Assembly: GCA_030248215.1 (NCBI GenBank)
Contig: JASANG010000036.1
Span: 124,001 to 188,000 of the forward strand
Direction: 5' to 3'
Length of the DNA stretch: 64,000 nt
Source: Enoplolaimus lenunculus
Taxonomy: Eukaryota; Nematoda; Enoplea; Enoplida; Thoracostomopsidae
Shown here piece after piece: positions 57,201-61,659 of the stretch. The notes beneath the pieces are model-generated. The model had not been told where the DNA came from and ran no database searches. It saw only the letters and a list, made by a program, of their open reading frames with translations. A program made the position numbers and the translations under genes. How positions within the stretch are numbered: the stretch's first letter is position 1; each line of letters starts with the position of its first letter.

Positions 57201-59255
57201 AAGTGAGACCGCTGAGCACTTTTTATGCGTACGCAAGCGGTGGCAAGACAAACGCGAGCAATTTCTAGGTAAGAAGACATTAGCTGTTAGAGAAACTAGA
57301 TCTGTTGATATAACGAAAATTTATAAGTTTATTGGTGAAACAGAACGTCTAAACGTTAATGTAGAGTGACACACAGAGTATATAAGGTCGTAGGATGTCG
57401 CAATGGACAATGTTGTTAATTTGTCTACGCGAACGCCCACAGTGGCGTCATATCCTCTTTCTACTTTATCTATCTATCTATCTATCTAGCGATAGGTTTC
57501 ACACACTGTCGAACACCAGCAATTAATTGCACATCTCAAAATTGCTACACAAGTAGTTGCAAATCTCAAATCCAAAACATGTGGTGAATTTGCGAACGCC
57601 GCTGCCATTGGCTGGATTCCAAAGTTACCGTAGCTATCAGCCAAACTAAGTGATAGGCGGCGCAAGGCAACATTGAACAATACGGGGCTGCTCACATTTG
57701 TAACACCCAAAACAATCCTGTTAATTGTCGTGCTGAATCGATATGTCGGTCGAATCGGGTAACCTTTGGTCGACGACAGCGGGACGTTTTGAAAGTATAC
57801 CGACACTTTAAATTTCACTGTATCCTCCGACCAATTGAATTGAATCTTGTATAACATCAACGAAATCGATACTTAGGGTGGGCACGTTATACTTGTCGTG
57901 CGACGCTGTCACGTCACCGTCCGGCATCAGCGTCCGTCAGCGTACGCTATCGTACGTGAGTACGTCACGTACGATACCGCACGATGACCGTACGTACGGT
58001 AACGGACGGCGTCGGACGAAACTCCTGTTTAAATTTATGCTTACTCTAATATCGGCATTCCTAAAACCATATCACAATTTTGACTGAATGCTCGATGCAA
58101 TTACCCGGCGTCCAGGGTGTAAAGCGGAAATGGATTATACCGGAATCGCAAATGGAACAGCAAATTTATACCGGAAGCGGGGAATTGGAACTACAAATTT
58201 TGTGCTACAAATTTTGTGAGTATACTGATACTTTGTATTTACAAGTATGACATTGATTTAGTGTGTCCGTTGGCCAGCAAAAATTCTAAAAAGCGTCGCA
58301 CGAACAAATTGGCAATCATTTTTCGTGTCCTCTAAAACTAAACTACAATCAATTATTGATAAGTTAACTCATCGAAAACAATTTAACAGATATATGATGC
58401 TGAATTTTTATGCAACATATCACAACAAGTAGGCCTAAAATTAAATCTCACAATTCCGATTCCGATTGATTGTGCGATCGAAAATCGGAATCTCGAACTC
58501 GTTTTGAATCGCAACTGTAATCAAAATCGGTATTCCGGTTGCACCCTGCCGGCGACATATATACATCCGCTCGATTTATATACCCGGTAACTATATAATT
58601 ACCTCATCAAAACAAACAACAACTAGCTATAGCTTGATTGCAGCTATTTACCAACTATTAATAAACATACAACATTAAAAACCTGTCGTCAACTGACATT
58701 TAATCAACAAAATGATAAACAAAACAATGCATATTTAGTAAACAATTGGTGTAAACAACCAAAATCAGACAGACACCCCCCATCGACGGTCTATGCCGAA
58801 AACCGACACTAACAAAACGAAGCTCATGGCTGGACCGGCTCAGCGGCGTACCCGGAGAATACCCGTCAATCCGGTTTCGAAATTTGGGTCACTCGATATA
58901 AATCGACATTAAATGTGTAAAAAAAAACCTTAAAACTTCACCCTAACCCGACTGTGAACCAACCGTCTGCAATCTGCATTATACAGCTTTGCAGCAACTG
59001 CAACCACAGTGAAAGAAACGCCACCGCGATCCAATGCGGCTGACGCGAAAGGAACGCCGCCGGCGTGTGGCCATGCGGCCGACTCAAGCCCGGTTCTTAC
59101 CTGCAAGTGTTAACTTTGCACGCCGACTAACAATTGTTCCAACTCCAATCAAGTCAACAACGCACTGGTAATAGCCGGCGTCAAGTGATTGCGGATTGTT
59201 TGTTCGCGGATCCAAAATATCGTCAATCACCAACGAACCGTTCGACAAAATACGC
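21717..59255 (-). CDS. NEO1/DCC: Neogenin/DCC-type netrin receptor, 25 coding exons, 5' end missing
   Basis: A single-pass cell-surface receptor; in the family it binds netrins and RGM proteins and directs axon guidance and adhesion. Exons joined in phase give about 1582 codons with the short linker or 1843 with the long one; human DCC and neogenin are about 1450-1460. Domain order: half of Ig1 (59101-59255), Ig2 (46593-45117), Ig3 (44534-43898), Ig4 (43616-43105), six fibronectin type III domains (from 32516 down to 26155), a juxtamembrane linker and one membrane helix (25636-25366), P1 motif with DLWIHH (24866-24502), a Ser/Pro-rich tail, and the P3 helix (21821-21717). All junctions have GT-AG ends and consistent phase. 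The signal peptide and first half of Ig1 were not found up to 64000. Vertebrates have two paralogues; I cannot say which this equals, and most invertebrates have one. Confidence 0.95.
22395..22662 (-). CDS. NEO1/DCC: Netrin receptor exon: cytoplasmic tail before P3
   Basis: Acceptor TTTCAG, donor GTAAGT, phase 2 in, phase 0 out. Encodes a Ser/Gly/Pro/His-rich stretch ([17 protein letters not shown]) ending [10 protein letters not shown]. Little conserved; identified by its position, open frame and phase. Confidence 0.88.
22976..23098. repeat. CCTAAG hexamer cluster in a receptor intron
   Basis: Many CCTAAG/CCTAAGC units in two blocks separated by GTTGCAAAAATGAATTCCT, which itself occurs twice. 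On the other strand the units read TTAGGC. Confidence 0.8.
23192..23654 (-). CDS. NEO1/DCC: Netrin receptor exon: proline-rich cytoplasmic tail
   Basis: Acceptor CATCAG, donor GTAAGT, phase 1 in, phase 2 out, 153 codons. Gly/Ser/His-rich start, then [11 protein letters not shown] and [17 protein letters not shown], the kind of proline tract that in DCC (P2 region) recruits SH3/WW partners. An exact P2 match is not claimed. Confidence 0.9.
23926..24105 (-). CDS. NEO1/DCC: Netrin receptor exon: cytoplasmic tail
   Basis: Acceptor TTTTAG, donor GTAAAA, phase 1 to phase 1. Encodes a Ser/His/Gly-rich segment with [14 protein letters not shown]; with the next exon it reads SIGTLDQ, like SIGTLGR in the DCC tail. 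Confidence 0.88.
24502..24866 (-). CDS. NEO1/DCC: Netrin receptor exon: cytoplasmic P1 motif
   Basis: Acceptor TTACAG, donor GTAAGG, phase 2 in, phase 1 out, 121 codons. After a Gly-rich stretch it has [19 protein letters not shown], the P1 motif ([21 protein letters not shown]). The rest is low-complexity Gly/Ser/Asn/Ala, ending PRYDPNM. Confidence 0.95.
25366..25636 (-). CDS. NEO1/DCC: Netrin receptor exon: juxtamembrane linker and membrane helix
   Basis: Acceptor TTTCAG at intron end, donor GTAAGC, phase 1 in, phase 2 out. A 55-residue Gly/Asp/Ser linker precedes the membrane segment ([20 protein letters not shown] followed by FTAVACFC) and the stop-transfer basics RSRRR. The helix has the length of one pass. 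An internal donor-like site (GATG then GTAAGC) occurs at 25532-25531 within the linker. Confidence 0.93.
25885..26015. repeat. GC-rich hairpin-forming block in a receptor intron
   Basis: GCCGCCGGTCGCCGCCACGT is repeated in tandem, then GGCGACCGGCG forms the inverted partner of CGCCGGTCGCC. Roughly 130 bp of very high GC in AT-rich surroundings; a likely miniature-element core. Confidence 0.7.
26155..26373 (-). CDS. NEO1/DCC: Netrin receptor exon: FN3-6, second half
   Basis: Acceptor TCACAG, donor GTACAG, phase 1 to phase 1. Encodes [46 protein letters not shown] reads [41 protein letters not shown]. Confidence 0.95.
26854..26961 (-). CDS. NEO1/DCC: Netrin receptor exon: FN3-6, first half
   Basis: Acceptor CTACAG, donor GTATCC, phase 1 to phase 1. 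Encodes [20 protein letters not shown] then [15 protein letters not shown], nearly identical in plan to PTSPPKDVTV and VNWQPPSEANGKIT of DCC. Confidence 0.95.
27030..27120 (+). repeat. tRNA-Thr-like SINE head
   Basis: GCGTAGCTCAGCGGTTAGAG is a good A box region; the anticodon arm GTGGA-CCAGTAA-TCCGC pairs and would read AGU (Thr). The T arm is mostly missing (CTTGAACTCC). Degenerate SINE-like copy. Confidence 0.6.
27288..27375 (+). repeat. Second tRNA-like SINE head
   Basis: CTAGTTCAGTTGTTAAAGC (A box) and GGCTCGAGCTCC (B box-like) with the same following word CCGCATCTACGTGAA-type tail as the copy 260 bp to the left. Confidence 0.6.
27421..27618 (-). CDS. NEO1/DCC: Netrin receptor exon: FN3-5, second half
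   Basis: Acceptor TTACAG, donor GTAAGT, phase 1 to phase 1. Contains [29 protein letters not shown] and [13 protein letters not shown] reads [37 protein letters not shown]. FN3-5 is within the family's ligand-binding region. Confidence 0.95.
27994..28208 (-). CDS. NEO1/DCC: Netrin receptor exon: end of FN3-4 and start of FN3-5
   Basis: Acceptor TTTCAG, donor GTCAGT, phase 2 in, phase 1 out. Encodes [20 protein letters not shown] (DCC: [20 protein letters not shown]), an Asp/Ser linker, then [15 protein letters not shown] competing donor GTATGC 12 nt earlier would break the phase of the next exon. Confidence 0.93.
28375..28582 (-). CDS. NEO1/DCC: Netrin receptor exon: FN3-4, first part
   Basis: Acceptor TTGCAG, donor GTAAGT, phase 1 in, phase 2 out. 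Encodes [38 protein letters not shown] and RYEIENLEP, closely following VVSWTPPENQNIVVRGYAI and YYTIENLDP of DCC. Confidence 0.95.
28884..28994 (-). CDS. NEO1/DCC: Netrin receptor exon: FN3-3, end
   Basis: Acceptor TTTCAG, donor GTATGT, phase 1 to phase 1. Encodes [20 protein letters not shown] then PWSDW and ends ATDLD; DCC reads LDRGTEYNFRVAALTINGTG and ESDLDE. Confidence 0.94.
29201..29377. mobile_element. Harbinger-like miniature element with 3-bp duplication
   Basis: Ends GGCCCGTATTCTCAAAT and ATTTTGAGAATATGGGCC (inverted), flanked by CAT on both sides. Same family as 34679-34909 and the element split at 57013. Confidence 0.7.
29477..29624 (-). CDS. NEO1/DCC: Netrin receptor exon: FN3-3, middle
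   Basis: Acceptor CTACAG, donor GTTGGT, phase 0 in, phase 1 out. Encodes [20 protein letters not shown] then [10 protein letters not shown] reads SIMIHWQPP and ITGYKIRYRK. Confidence 0.93.
30100..30149 (-). CDS. NEO1/DCC: Netrin receptor small exon: start of FN3-3
   Basis: A 50-nt exon. Acceptor TTGCAG, donor GTAACT, phase 1 in, phase 0 out. Encodes [19 protein letters not shown] reads VPSAPPQNVS here. Confidence 0.88.
30445..30574 (-). CDS. NEO1/DCC: Netrin receptor exon: FN3-2, second half
   Basis: Acceptor TTATAG, donor GTAAGT, phase 0 in, phase 1 out. Contains [20 protein letters not shown] and ends IIRTLAD, matching GLKKFTEYSLRFLAYNRYG and VVTLSD in DCC. Confidence 0.9.
30954..31240 (-). 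CDS. NEO1/DCC: Netrin receptor exon: FN3-2, first half with an enlarged loop
   Basis: Acceptor TTTTAG, donor GTAAAG, phase 1 in, phase 0 out, 95 codons. Starts [19 protein letters not shown] and has [20 protein letters not shown]. It then carries about 35 extra Ala/Gly/Ser-rich residues (around [18 protein letters not shown]) before the strand ending IEVQ; vertebrate DCC has only a few residues there. Confidence 0.92.
31330..31639. repeat. Probable miniature element with an internally repeated block
   Basis: Right end GGTTACAACCCTG resembles the hAT-like ends of this window; interior contains two related blocks (CGACCGGATTCCGTGCAAAG and CGACCGAATTCCGTACAAAA). Limits uncertain. Confidence 0.4.
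31755..31921 (-). CDS. NEO1/DCC: Netrin receptor exon: FN3-1, second half
   Basis: Acceptor TTTCAG, donor GTAAGT, phase 2 in, phase 1 out. Contains [20 protein letters not shown], matching NLKPEAMYTFRVVAYNEWG of vertebrate DCC. Confidence 0.94.
32062..32413. mobile_element. Miniature element with CTTAAGTA subterminal motifs
   Basis: Left CTGGGTTTCTGAAACCCTAC, right AGATTTCAGAAATCCAG (inverted). ACTTAAGTAA-type words cluster inside both ends. Sister copy at 47437-47779. Confidence 0.65.
32516..33530 (-). CDS. NEO1/DCC: Netrin receptor exon: long or short linker plus first half of FN3-1
   Basis: The 3' end is firm: [20 protein letters not shown] and [10 protein letters not shown] begin FN3-1, donor GTAAGT, phase 2 out. 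Two acceptors fit the incoming phase 1 and both read TAG then ATGCTGAA: one at 33530 (337 codons) and one at 32747 (76 codons). They differ by exactly 783 nt, 261 codons. The extra part has an ordinary-looking stretch ([24 protein letters not shown]), then Asn/Asp runs encoded by a trinucleotide repeat at about 33120-33350, then a Ser/Thr-rich stretch, with no stop. Vertebrate DCC has only a short linker here. Which acceptor is used, or whether both are, cannot be told from sequence. Confidence 0.75.
33120..33350. repeat. ATT/ATC trinucleotide repeat within an open reading frame
   Basis: About 75 trinucleotides, mostly ATT, ACT, ATC and CTT on the plus strand. Read on the minus strand in the receptor's frame it encodes runs of Asn, Asp, Ser and a few Lys. 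Confidence 0.9.
34679..34909. mobile_element. Harbinger-like miniature element with 3-bp duplication
   Basis: Ends GGCCCGTATTCTCAAATG and CATTCGAGAATACTGGCC, flanked by AAT on both sides (34676-34678, 34910-34912). Confidence 0.7.
35997..36176 (-). mobile_element. Helitron-like non-autonomous element
   Basis: On the minus strand the 3' end is a 10-bp stem (ACTTTTGCGC, loop ATT, GCGCAAAAGT), six bases, then CTAG before T. The 5' end reads GCTGTATATTAAAGCTG after A, where the sister copy has TCTATATATTAAAGCTGG. About 80% similar to 38701-38855 by eye. Confidence 0.7.
36781..36891. repeat. TTG and CAA runs facing each other
   Basis: Eight to nine TTG units (36781-36808) and, 40 bp on, a CAA run (36850-36890), able to pair as a long hairpin. 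Next to a GAATCCGGATTCG-motif element fragment (36690-36770). Confidence 0.85.
37350..37622. mobile_element. CGACAATTCGTCGCCC-ended miniature element with TTAGGC hexamers
   Basis: Left CACCTTGTCGCCCAAC, right GGGCGACGAATTGTCGTGAT. Interior is two related blocks of CCTAAGC units with ATAATCGCTAGCG. Sister copies at 55708 and 61771. Confidence 0.65.
37919..38334. mobile_element. hAT-like miniature element (GGAATCGGAATT-motif family)
   Basis: Left AGGCTGCGATCGGAATTCC, right GTTCCGCTTTGCATCCTG; flanks GATTTCAC and GATTTCAA (7 of 8). Interior GATAAGTTAACTTATCAATA and many TTCCGATTCCGATT words. Confidence 0.75.
38701..38855 (-). mobile_element. Helitron-like element inserted in an ATT microsatellite
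   Basis: Minus strand: A, then TCTATATATTAAAGCTGG at the 5' end; 3' end with TTTGCGC/GCGCAAA stem, short spacer and CTAG, then T. ATT repeats lie directly on both sides, showing a precise A/T insertion without target duplication, as Helitrons do. Confidence 0.75.
38856..38902. repeat. ATT trinucleotide microsatellite
   Basis: Continuation of the ATT repeat that also lies at 38680-38700, split by the Helitron-like element. Confidence 0.9.
39369..39713. mobile_element. Mutator-like miniature element, copy 1
   Basis: Flanked by GATTTAACC at 39360-39368 and 39714-39722 (9 bp, exact). Long inverted ends (about 60 bp) with AAGAGTGTGCAACTGGGTAC and its complement. Interior CCCCCCCCTCATTTTGAGGG hairpin. 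Confidence 0.75.
39723..40073. mobile_element. Mutator-like miniature element, copy 2
   Basis: Same family as copy 1, abutting the shared 9-bp GATTTAACC; a degraded third copy of that word follows at about 40076. Ends contain AAGAGTATGCAAC and GTTGGATACTCTT. Interior has the C-run/G-run pair. Confidence 0.7.
41068..41497. mobile_element. hAT-like miniature element (CCGGATATCCGG-motif family)
   Basis: Right end GATATCCGGTCGCATCCTG; left CAAAGGCCAAACCGGACATC (diverged). Shares long interior phrases (TTCTTGACTTGCCCAG, TTGTAAAAAGCAG) with the copy at 59669-60090. Confidence 0.75.
41950..42117. mobile_element. Mutator-like miniature element carrying TTAGGC-like hexamers
   Basis: Flanks ATGTTGTTG and ATGTTGTTA (8 of 9). 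Ends GTTCATGTAGCGATCAAGG and CTGATCTATACATGGGCC. Interior AAGCCGAAGCCTAAGCG. Sister of 52881-53070. Confidence 0.7.
42600..42761. mobile_element. Small element with TAGAGTTGCA inverted ends
   Basis: TAGAGTTGCATCCGG at the left and TAGTGCAACTCTA at the right; interior has GTCCGG/TCCGAT words like the other hAT-like families. No target duplication seen. Confidence 0.5.
43105..43228 (-). CDS. NEO1/DCC: Netrin receptor exon: Ig domain 4, C-terminal half
   Basis: Acceptor TTCCAG, donor GTTAGT, phase 0 in, phase 1 out. Contains [20 protein letters not shown] and AQLIVH; vertebrate DCC reads LRILGVVKSD and AQLIV at this place. It is followed by a 9.6-10.4 kb intron. Confidence 0.93.
43468..43616 (-). 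CDS. NEO1/DCC: Netrin receptor exon: Ig domain 4, N-terminal half
   Basis: Acceptor TTCCAG, donor GTGAGT, phase 1 in, phase 0 out. Contains [31 protein letters not shown] and ends QYFQ, very close to the matching DCC segment (FECTVSGKP, SDYFQ). Confidence 0.93.
43898..44034 (-). CDS. NEO1/DCC: Netrin receptor exon: Ig domain 3, C-terminal half
   Basis: Acceptor TTCCAG, donor GTAGGT, phase 2 in, phase 1 out. Contains [20 protein letters not shown], the D-x-G-x-Y-x-C motif of Ig domains. Confidence 0.92.
44381..44534 (-). CDS. NEO1/DCC: Netrin receptor exon: Ig domain 3, N-terminal half
   Basis: Acceptor TTTTAG, donor GTAAGT, phase 1 in, phase 2 out. Contains [19 protein letters not shown] and [10 protein letters not shown], the cysteine and tryptophan of an I-set Ig domain. 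Confidence 0.92.
45117..45272 (-). CDS. NEO1/DCC: Netrin receptor exon: Ig domain 2, C-terminal half
   Basis: Acceptor TTCTAG, donor GTAAGC, phase 1 to phase 1. Contains [13 protein letters not shown] and [12 protein letters not shown], close in layout to the VLPSGALQI and YRC region of vertebrate DCC. Confidence 0.92.
46030..46368. mobile_element. hAT-like miniature element (CTCCGG-motif family) with perfect 8-bp target duplication
   Basis: ACTTAAAC at 46022-46029 and 46369-46376. Left end AAGGGTGCAACCGGAGGTGA, right end ACCACCGGTTGTACCCTG. Opposite orientation to the 18502 copy; shares GGAGCCGGAAGTGAGACG-type ends and TTTTAGCCAATAT. Confidence 0.9.
46444..46593 (-). CDS. NEO1/DCC: Netrin receptor exon: Ig domain 2, N-terminal half
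   Basis: Acceptor TTTTAG, donor GTAAGT, phase 1 to phase 1. Contains GDTVMLPC (first cysteine) and [12 protein letters not shown] (core tryptophan). The intron before it is about 12.5 kb. Confidence 0.92.
46962..47055. repeat. CAT then AAT trinucleotide microsatellite
   Basis: About 17 ATC/CAT units followed by AAT units with interruptions. Confidence 0.9.
47437..47779. mobile_element. Miniature element with CTTAAGTA subterminal motifs, second copy
   Basis: Left CTGGGTTTCCGAAATCTTAC, right TAAGTAAGGTTTCGGAATGC. Multiple ACTTAAGTAA words near both ends, as at 32062-32413. Confidence 0.65.
48610..49028. mobile_element. hAT-like miniature element (CCGGAACCGG-motif family)
   Basis: Left CAGGGTGCAACCGGAATTAC, right GAATTCCGGTTGCACCCTG. 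Right flank CCTGGTAT; left flank CCTGGTGGTAT, apparently the same octamer with three extra bases. Interior ATCCACGGAAGCAAAATCTA. Confidence 0.8.
49263..49330 (+). mobile_element. 5' end fragment of the Helitron-like family
   Basis: After A: TCTATAGTGTTAAAGCTGG, then CCCCACATACGTGTTTTGG as in the copies at 35997 and 38701 (opposite strand). The hairpin end is missing. Confidence 0.5.
49732..50076. mobile_element. hAT-like miniature element (ATCGGCA-motif family) with perfect 8-bp target duplication
   Basis: TTTATATG at 49724-49731 and 50077-50084. Ends CAAGGATGTGTCGATTAATC and GGTATCGGTACATCCATA. Interior TTGAAATGAACCGTTTTCAT shared with the copy at 8652-9028. Confidence 0.9.
50673..50808. 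repeat. 45-bp minisatellite, three copies
   Basis: Unit ACATCATCTTTGCAATCACA continuing CGTCATCCGAATTCTCGTCATGTCG, three near-identical copies. In one plus frame it would read [15 protein letters not shown] three times, but nothing suggests it is translated. Confidence 0.85.
51147..51595. repeat. 450-bp CAA-rich trinucleotide array
   Basis: Almost pure CAA/AAC with blocks of AAT, CAT, CAG and GCC-AAC. Within it a 30-40 bp higher-order unit (AACGCCAACAACAACAACGC) repeats. Long frames here are a by-product of the period of three. Confidence 0.95.
51735..52110. mobile_element. Probable miniature element with ACCCGCGGGTAAA motifs
   Basis: Starts near TGGAACTTTACCCGCGGGTC and ends near TTGGTAAACCGCAGGGTCGG; GCGGGTAAA-type words recur near both ends. 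A smaller relative is at 47897-47970 (ACCCGCGGGTAGTAAAGTCC). Abuts the next element. Confidence 0.5.
52111..52441. mobile_element. hAT-like miniature element (GGAATCGGAATT-motif family)
   Basis: Left CAGGGTCGGGCGGAACTGAA, right GGAATTCCGGTAGCACCCTG. Five tandem AATCGGAATCGGAATTCT-type words at the right end and an AGCTAAACGAAGCTAAA repeat in the interior. Confidence 0.7.
52881..53070. mobile_element. Mutator-like miniature element with perfect 9-bp duplication and TTAGGC hexamers
   Basis: CACAGCTTC at 52872-52880 and 53071-53079. Ends GGCCCATGTAACGATCAGGG and CCCTGTTCTTTACATTGGCG. The interior has CAGGCTTAGGCTTAGGCTTC and ACGCTTAGGCTTAGG. Confidence 0.8.
54047..54403. mobile_element. hAT-like miniature element (CCGGAACCGG-motif family), diverged
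   Basis: Left CGGGTACAACCTGAATTAC, right AAAGGTTGCACCCAG; interior CACGTAAGCGAAATCTACC as in 48610-49028. A 25-bp word (GAATTTGATAAAATTAGC) is doubled near the left end. Confidence 0.6.
54780..55044. mobile_element. hAT-like miniature element fragment (CCGGAACCGG-motif family)
   Basis: Right two-thirds only: ATCCACGGAAGCGAAATCTA through GGAATTCCGGTCGCACCCTG. Its left side joins a GGAATCGGAATT-family fragment (54420-54780), so one may have inserted in the other. Confidence 0.6.
55708..55903. mobile_element. CGACAATTCGTCGCCC-ended miniature element, second copy
   Basis: ACACTTTGTCGCCCGACGAC at the left and GTCGGGCAACGAATTGTC at the right, with GCCTAGGCTTTTAGCATTAC and ACGCTTAGGATTACG inside. 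Confidence 0.65.
57013..57063. mobile_element. Left part of a Harbinger-like element split by a LINE
   Basis: GGGCCCCTATTCTCAAATGC and CACCTATTATCAGTTAGCGA match the 34679 copy; sequence resumes after the LINE at 57487 with TTTCACACACTGTCG. Confidence 0.6.
57064..57486 (+). mobile_element. LINE (non-LTR retrotransposon) 3' end fragment
   Basis: An open frame from 57070 to 57369 reads [20 protein letters not shown] then [20 protein letters not shown] and FLCVRKRW, the C-terminal cysteine/histidine region (C-x2-C, ET-x2-H, C) of Jockey/R1-type reverse transcriptase proteins. A short 3' UTR and a TATC repeat tail (57467-57486) follow. TAGCGATAGG flanks it at 57054-57063 and 57487-57496 (counting the overlap of the tail). 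Strongly 5'-truncated, as usual for LINEs. Confidence 0.8.
57877..58020. repeat. CGTACG-rich self-complementary cluster
   Basis: Dense ACGTACG, CGTACGTGAGTACGTCACG and GACGG words able to pair with themselves. Short relatives at 36470-36530 and 48318-48390 (CGATACCGCA, GACGGACACCGCATGCC). Likely another miniature-element family. Confidence 0.55.
58113..58548. mobile_element. hAT-like miniature element (GGAATCGGAATT-motif family) with 8-bp target duplication
   Basis: Flanks CCGGCGTC (58105-58112) and CCGGCGAC (58549-58556), 7 of 8. Left CAGGGTGTAAAGCGGAAATG, right GGTATTCCGGTTGCACCCTG. Interior GATAAGTTAACTCATCGAAA. Confidence 0.85.
59101..59255 (-). CDS. NEO1/DCC: Netrin receptor exon: Ig domain 1, C-terminal half
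   Basis: Acceptor TTTTAG, donor GTAAGA; enters in phase 2, leaves in phase 1. Begins [14 protein letters not shown] and has AGYYQCVVD (second Ig cysteine), matching the DCC/neogenin sequence around LSNGSL and LYQCEA. The preceding exon (signal peptide and first Ig1 strands) is not visible in 59256-64000. Confidence 0.9.
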
Positions 59256-59591
59256 CTAAAATATGAAAACAATATATATATACACACATACACATACACA
59301 CACCTAAACATACATATATGTATTCGAGATGCCCTGGAGCCGAGATTTTTGCCGGAGTCGGCGCCAGTACCACCCGGGGCCCAGTTAGATTACGTAAAGA
59401 TAACCACTGTTAATATAAACGCTACAATATACGTAATACGTATAGGGTGGCGAACAGTTGGAAAATAAAGAATCCGTTAACAAAATGTTGAAATTTGGCG
59501 AGTCTTGTGATGTTTATATTTTCAAAAGCGAACGAAGCGTGACAGCTTTCTATCTCGTGCGACTTAATTTAGGATTGTATATAAAAACTGG

Positions 59592-59655
59592 CCCCGGTTG
59601 GGCCCGGCAAATAACGCGCTGGCTCTGCCACCCCCGGGGCATCTCTAATATGTAT
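59592..59655. repeat. Short GGCCCCGG...CCGGGGC repeat
   Basis: TGGCCCCGGTTGGGCCCGGC to CCCCGGGGCATCTCTAATAT. A relative is at about 7229-7282 (TGGCCCCGGAAAATAACGGG, GCCCGGAGCATCTCTAAC). Confidence 0.5.
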
Positions 59656-59668
59656 GTATTACAAATAT

Positions 59669-60090
59669 CAGGGTGGGACCGGACATTAATTTACCGGTTG
59701 CCGGAACCGGATACGGATATTGCATTTTTACCGGAACAGGAACCGGATAATGTATACATATGTTAAAATAATTAATTTTGTCGCTGTATTTTTTGCGTGC
59801 TCAAGGTTTCTGTTTGTTATAAAGTTCAATTGCTGCTGATAAACTAAAACTAATGCAAAAAGATAAGTTAAAAGTAACTGAAACTGCATCAAAACTTGGA
59901 CTTCTTGACTTGCCCAGAAATGTAATCGCAGCAAAATGTTAAAGACACTCATTTGTAAAAAGCAGCTTTATGATAGCCGGCACCACAACCGTAAATATCC
60001 GATATCCGATAGGTTTATACCAGATACGGATACCAGTATTTGTGGAATATTAGGATATTAAACCGGAACCGGATATCCGGTCGCACTCTG
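59669..60090. mobile_element. hAT-like miniature element (CCGGATATCCGG-motif family)
   Basis: Left CAGGGTGGGACCGGACATTA, right GATATCCGGTCGCACTCTG. Flanking octamers ACAAATAT and GCACATAC agree only in part. Sister of 41068-41497. Confidence 0.8.
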
Positions 60091-60815
60091 GCACATACCT
60101 AAAAATAATACTATGTATACAAAGTTGTATTACACGCTTAACCAATGTGATGACAAGGCCTGAGCTCAACCTCGTGAGCCCTGCCCCCCCTAGTAAATGT
60201 CACCATATCACCCTATACGAATCCACCGTCCACTGTCTGAGCCTGTCAGGCCCCATGCCGTAAACCGATGCCGCGCGCCGTTTACCAAGCCACTATTCAA
60301 TACGATACGACCAGATATCCGGATCCAATTTTATATCCGGCAAAAACCGATATCCGTATGTATCCGGCATAATACAACCGGACACTTTTACAGCGGCTAA
60401 ATGTATTGTGAATTGACCAGTATGCGGCTTAATTTAAACAAGTATGCTTAATTATTATTTGAGCCATTCGGAGTAAATCCGCCAAATCATCACAGTACAG
60501 CAGTACTCAGTGATTGCAGCAGTGCAGTATCACGGCGTTCAGCTTAGAAAATAGCTGGACCACTGTTGAAATTACAGTACATATCATCATCATCGCTCGC
60601 TCGAGTCAGTACGCACTTTGACCTGCTTAAACTGTACCTTCTGCTTTCTAAAAATAAACAAAGACGCTTTCTACCTATGTTCACCCTGAAACCATTATGT
60701 TTTATTTATTTCTGCCGCCCAGCGAACCCTAAGCTGCATGCTTTCGATCCAGCCTTGATATACCCTATCGTTACGCATCCAAGATCAAACGGTCAAACGT
60801 CACACCAACGACACC

Positions 60816-61289
60816 CATGATGCGACCGGATATCACGCTCCTGTTTACTATCCGGCAAAAAAGCCGCATCCGATTACGGTATCCGGTATAAACCTACCGG
60901 ATACCGGATTTCGATGATGATTTCGTAAATGTCAAATTATTGCAAATTATGTTGTGAGATGTTATGTTTTTAGTCCCAGTACATGTAAGTATACAGTATT
61001 GGTTTAAAGCAGTATTTTTTGCGTATGGTTAAAGCAGCGATTCGGATTTTATCGTCGAAACAAACCAATTATTTGCTGCTTCACACAATTATTTTCAAGT
61101 ATTAGTAAGACACGTCCTTATATAAACGCAATATTTCGTTTACTGAAGATAAATTAACATTTACTGACGCATTCACATGCTAAAAATTGATTTATTTCAA
61201 AAACACACTAGCCGGTTAACATCCGGTTCCGGTAAACAAATCACTATCCGGTTCCGGTATCCGGTTTTTTGCGATCCCGTCGCACCCTG
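60816..61289. mobile_element. hAT-like miniature element (CCGGATATCCGG-like motifs) with perfect 8-bp target duplication
   Basis: ACGACACC at 60808-60815 and 61290-61297. Left CATGATGCGACCGGATATC, right GATCCCGTCGCACCCTG. Words ATCCGGTTCCGGTA cluster near the right end. Confidence 0.85.
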
Positions 61290-61659
61290 ACGACACCCTA
61301 TTACTCAACCCCCGAATGCACCTCTATCGACACGTTCCTCCTGTTAAATCTCACCACAAGCGTCGGCGGCAAAATCGCTTTGATCCACTCTCTCGCTCAT
61401 CTGAGACCGGTCATCCACATCAAATTTTAGCTGCTAAGCTAACAACAATGCCGATGCGTTAGCTATCATATAATCTCCTACGACGATTCGAAGAATTTGT
61501 TGAACGCAATTGCAGACAATTTTCGACCGCTTTGTGCTCAGTTATATCGTCATCCTAAGTATTCTTTAAATTTGCAGCTAATAGACTAAACTTATAATAT
61601 GCACAATGAGAATATTCCCACACATACAGTCTATATATAACTAAGGCACTGAACAGGGA

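Noticed and set aside
57486-57860. Minus-strand open frame of 124 residues
   Set aside because: No domain or family resemblance, not flanked by matching splice sites, and it begins inside the remainder of a Harbinger-like element.
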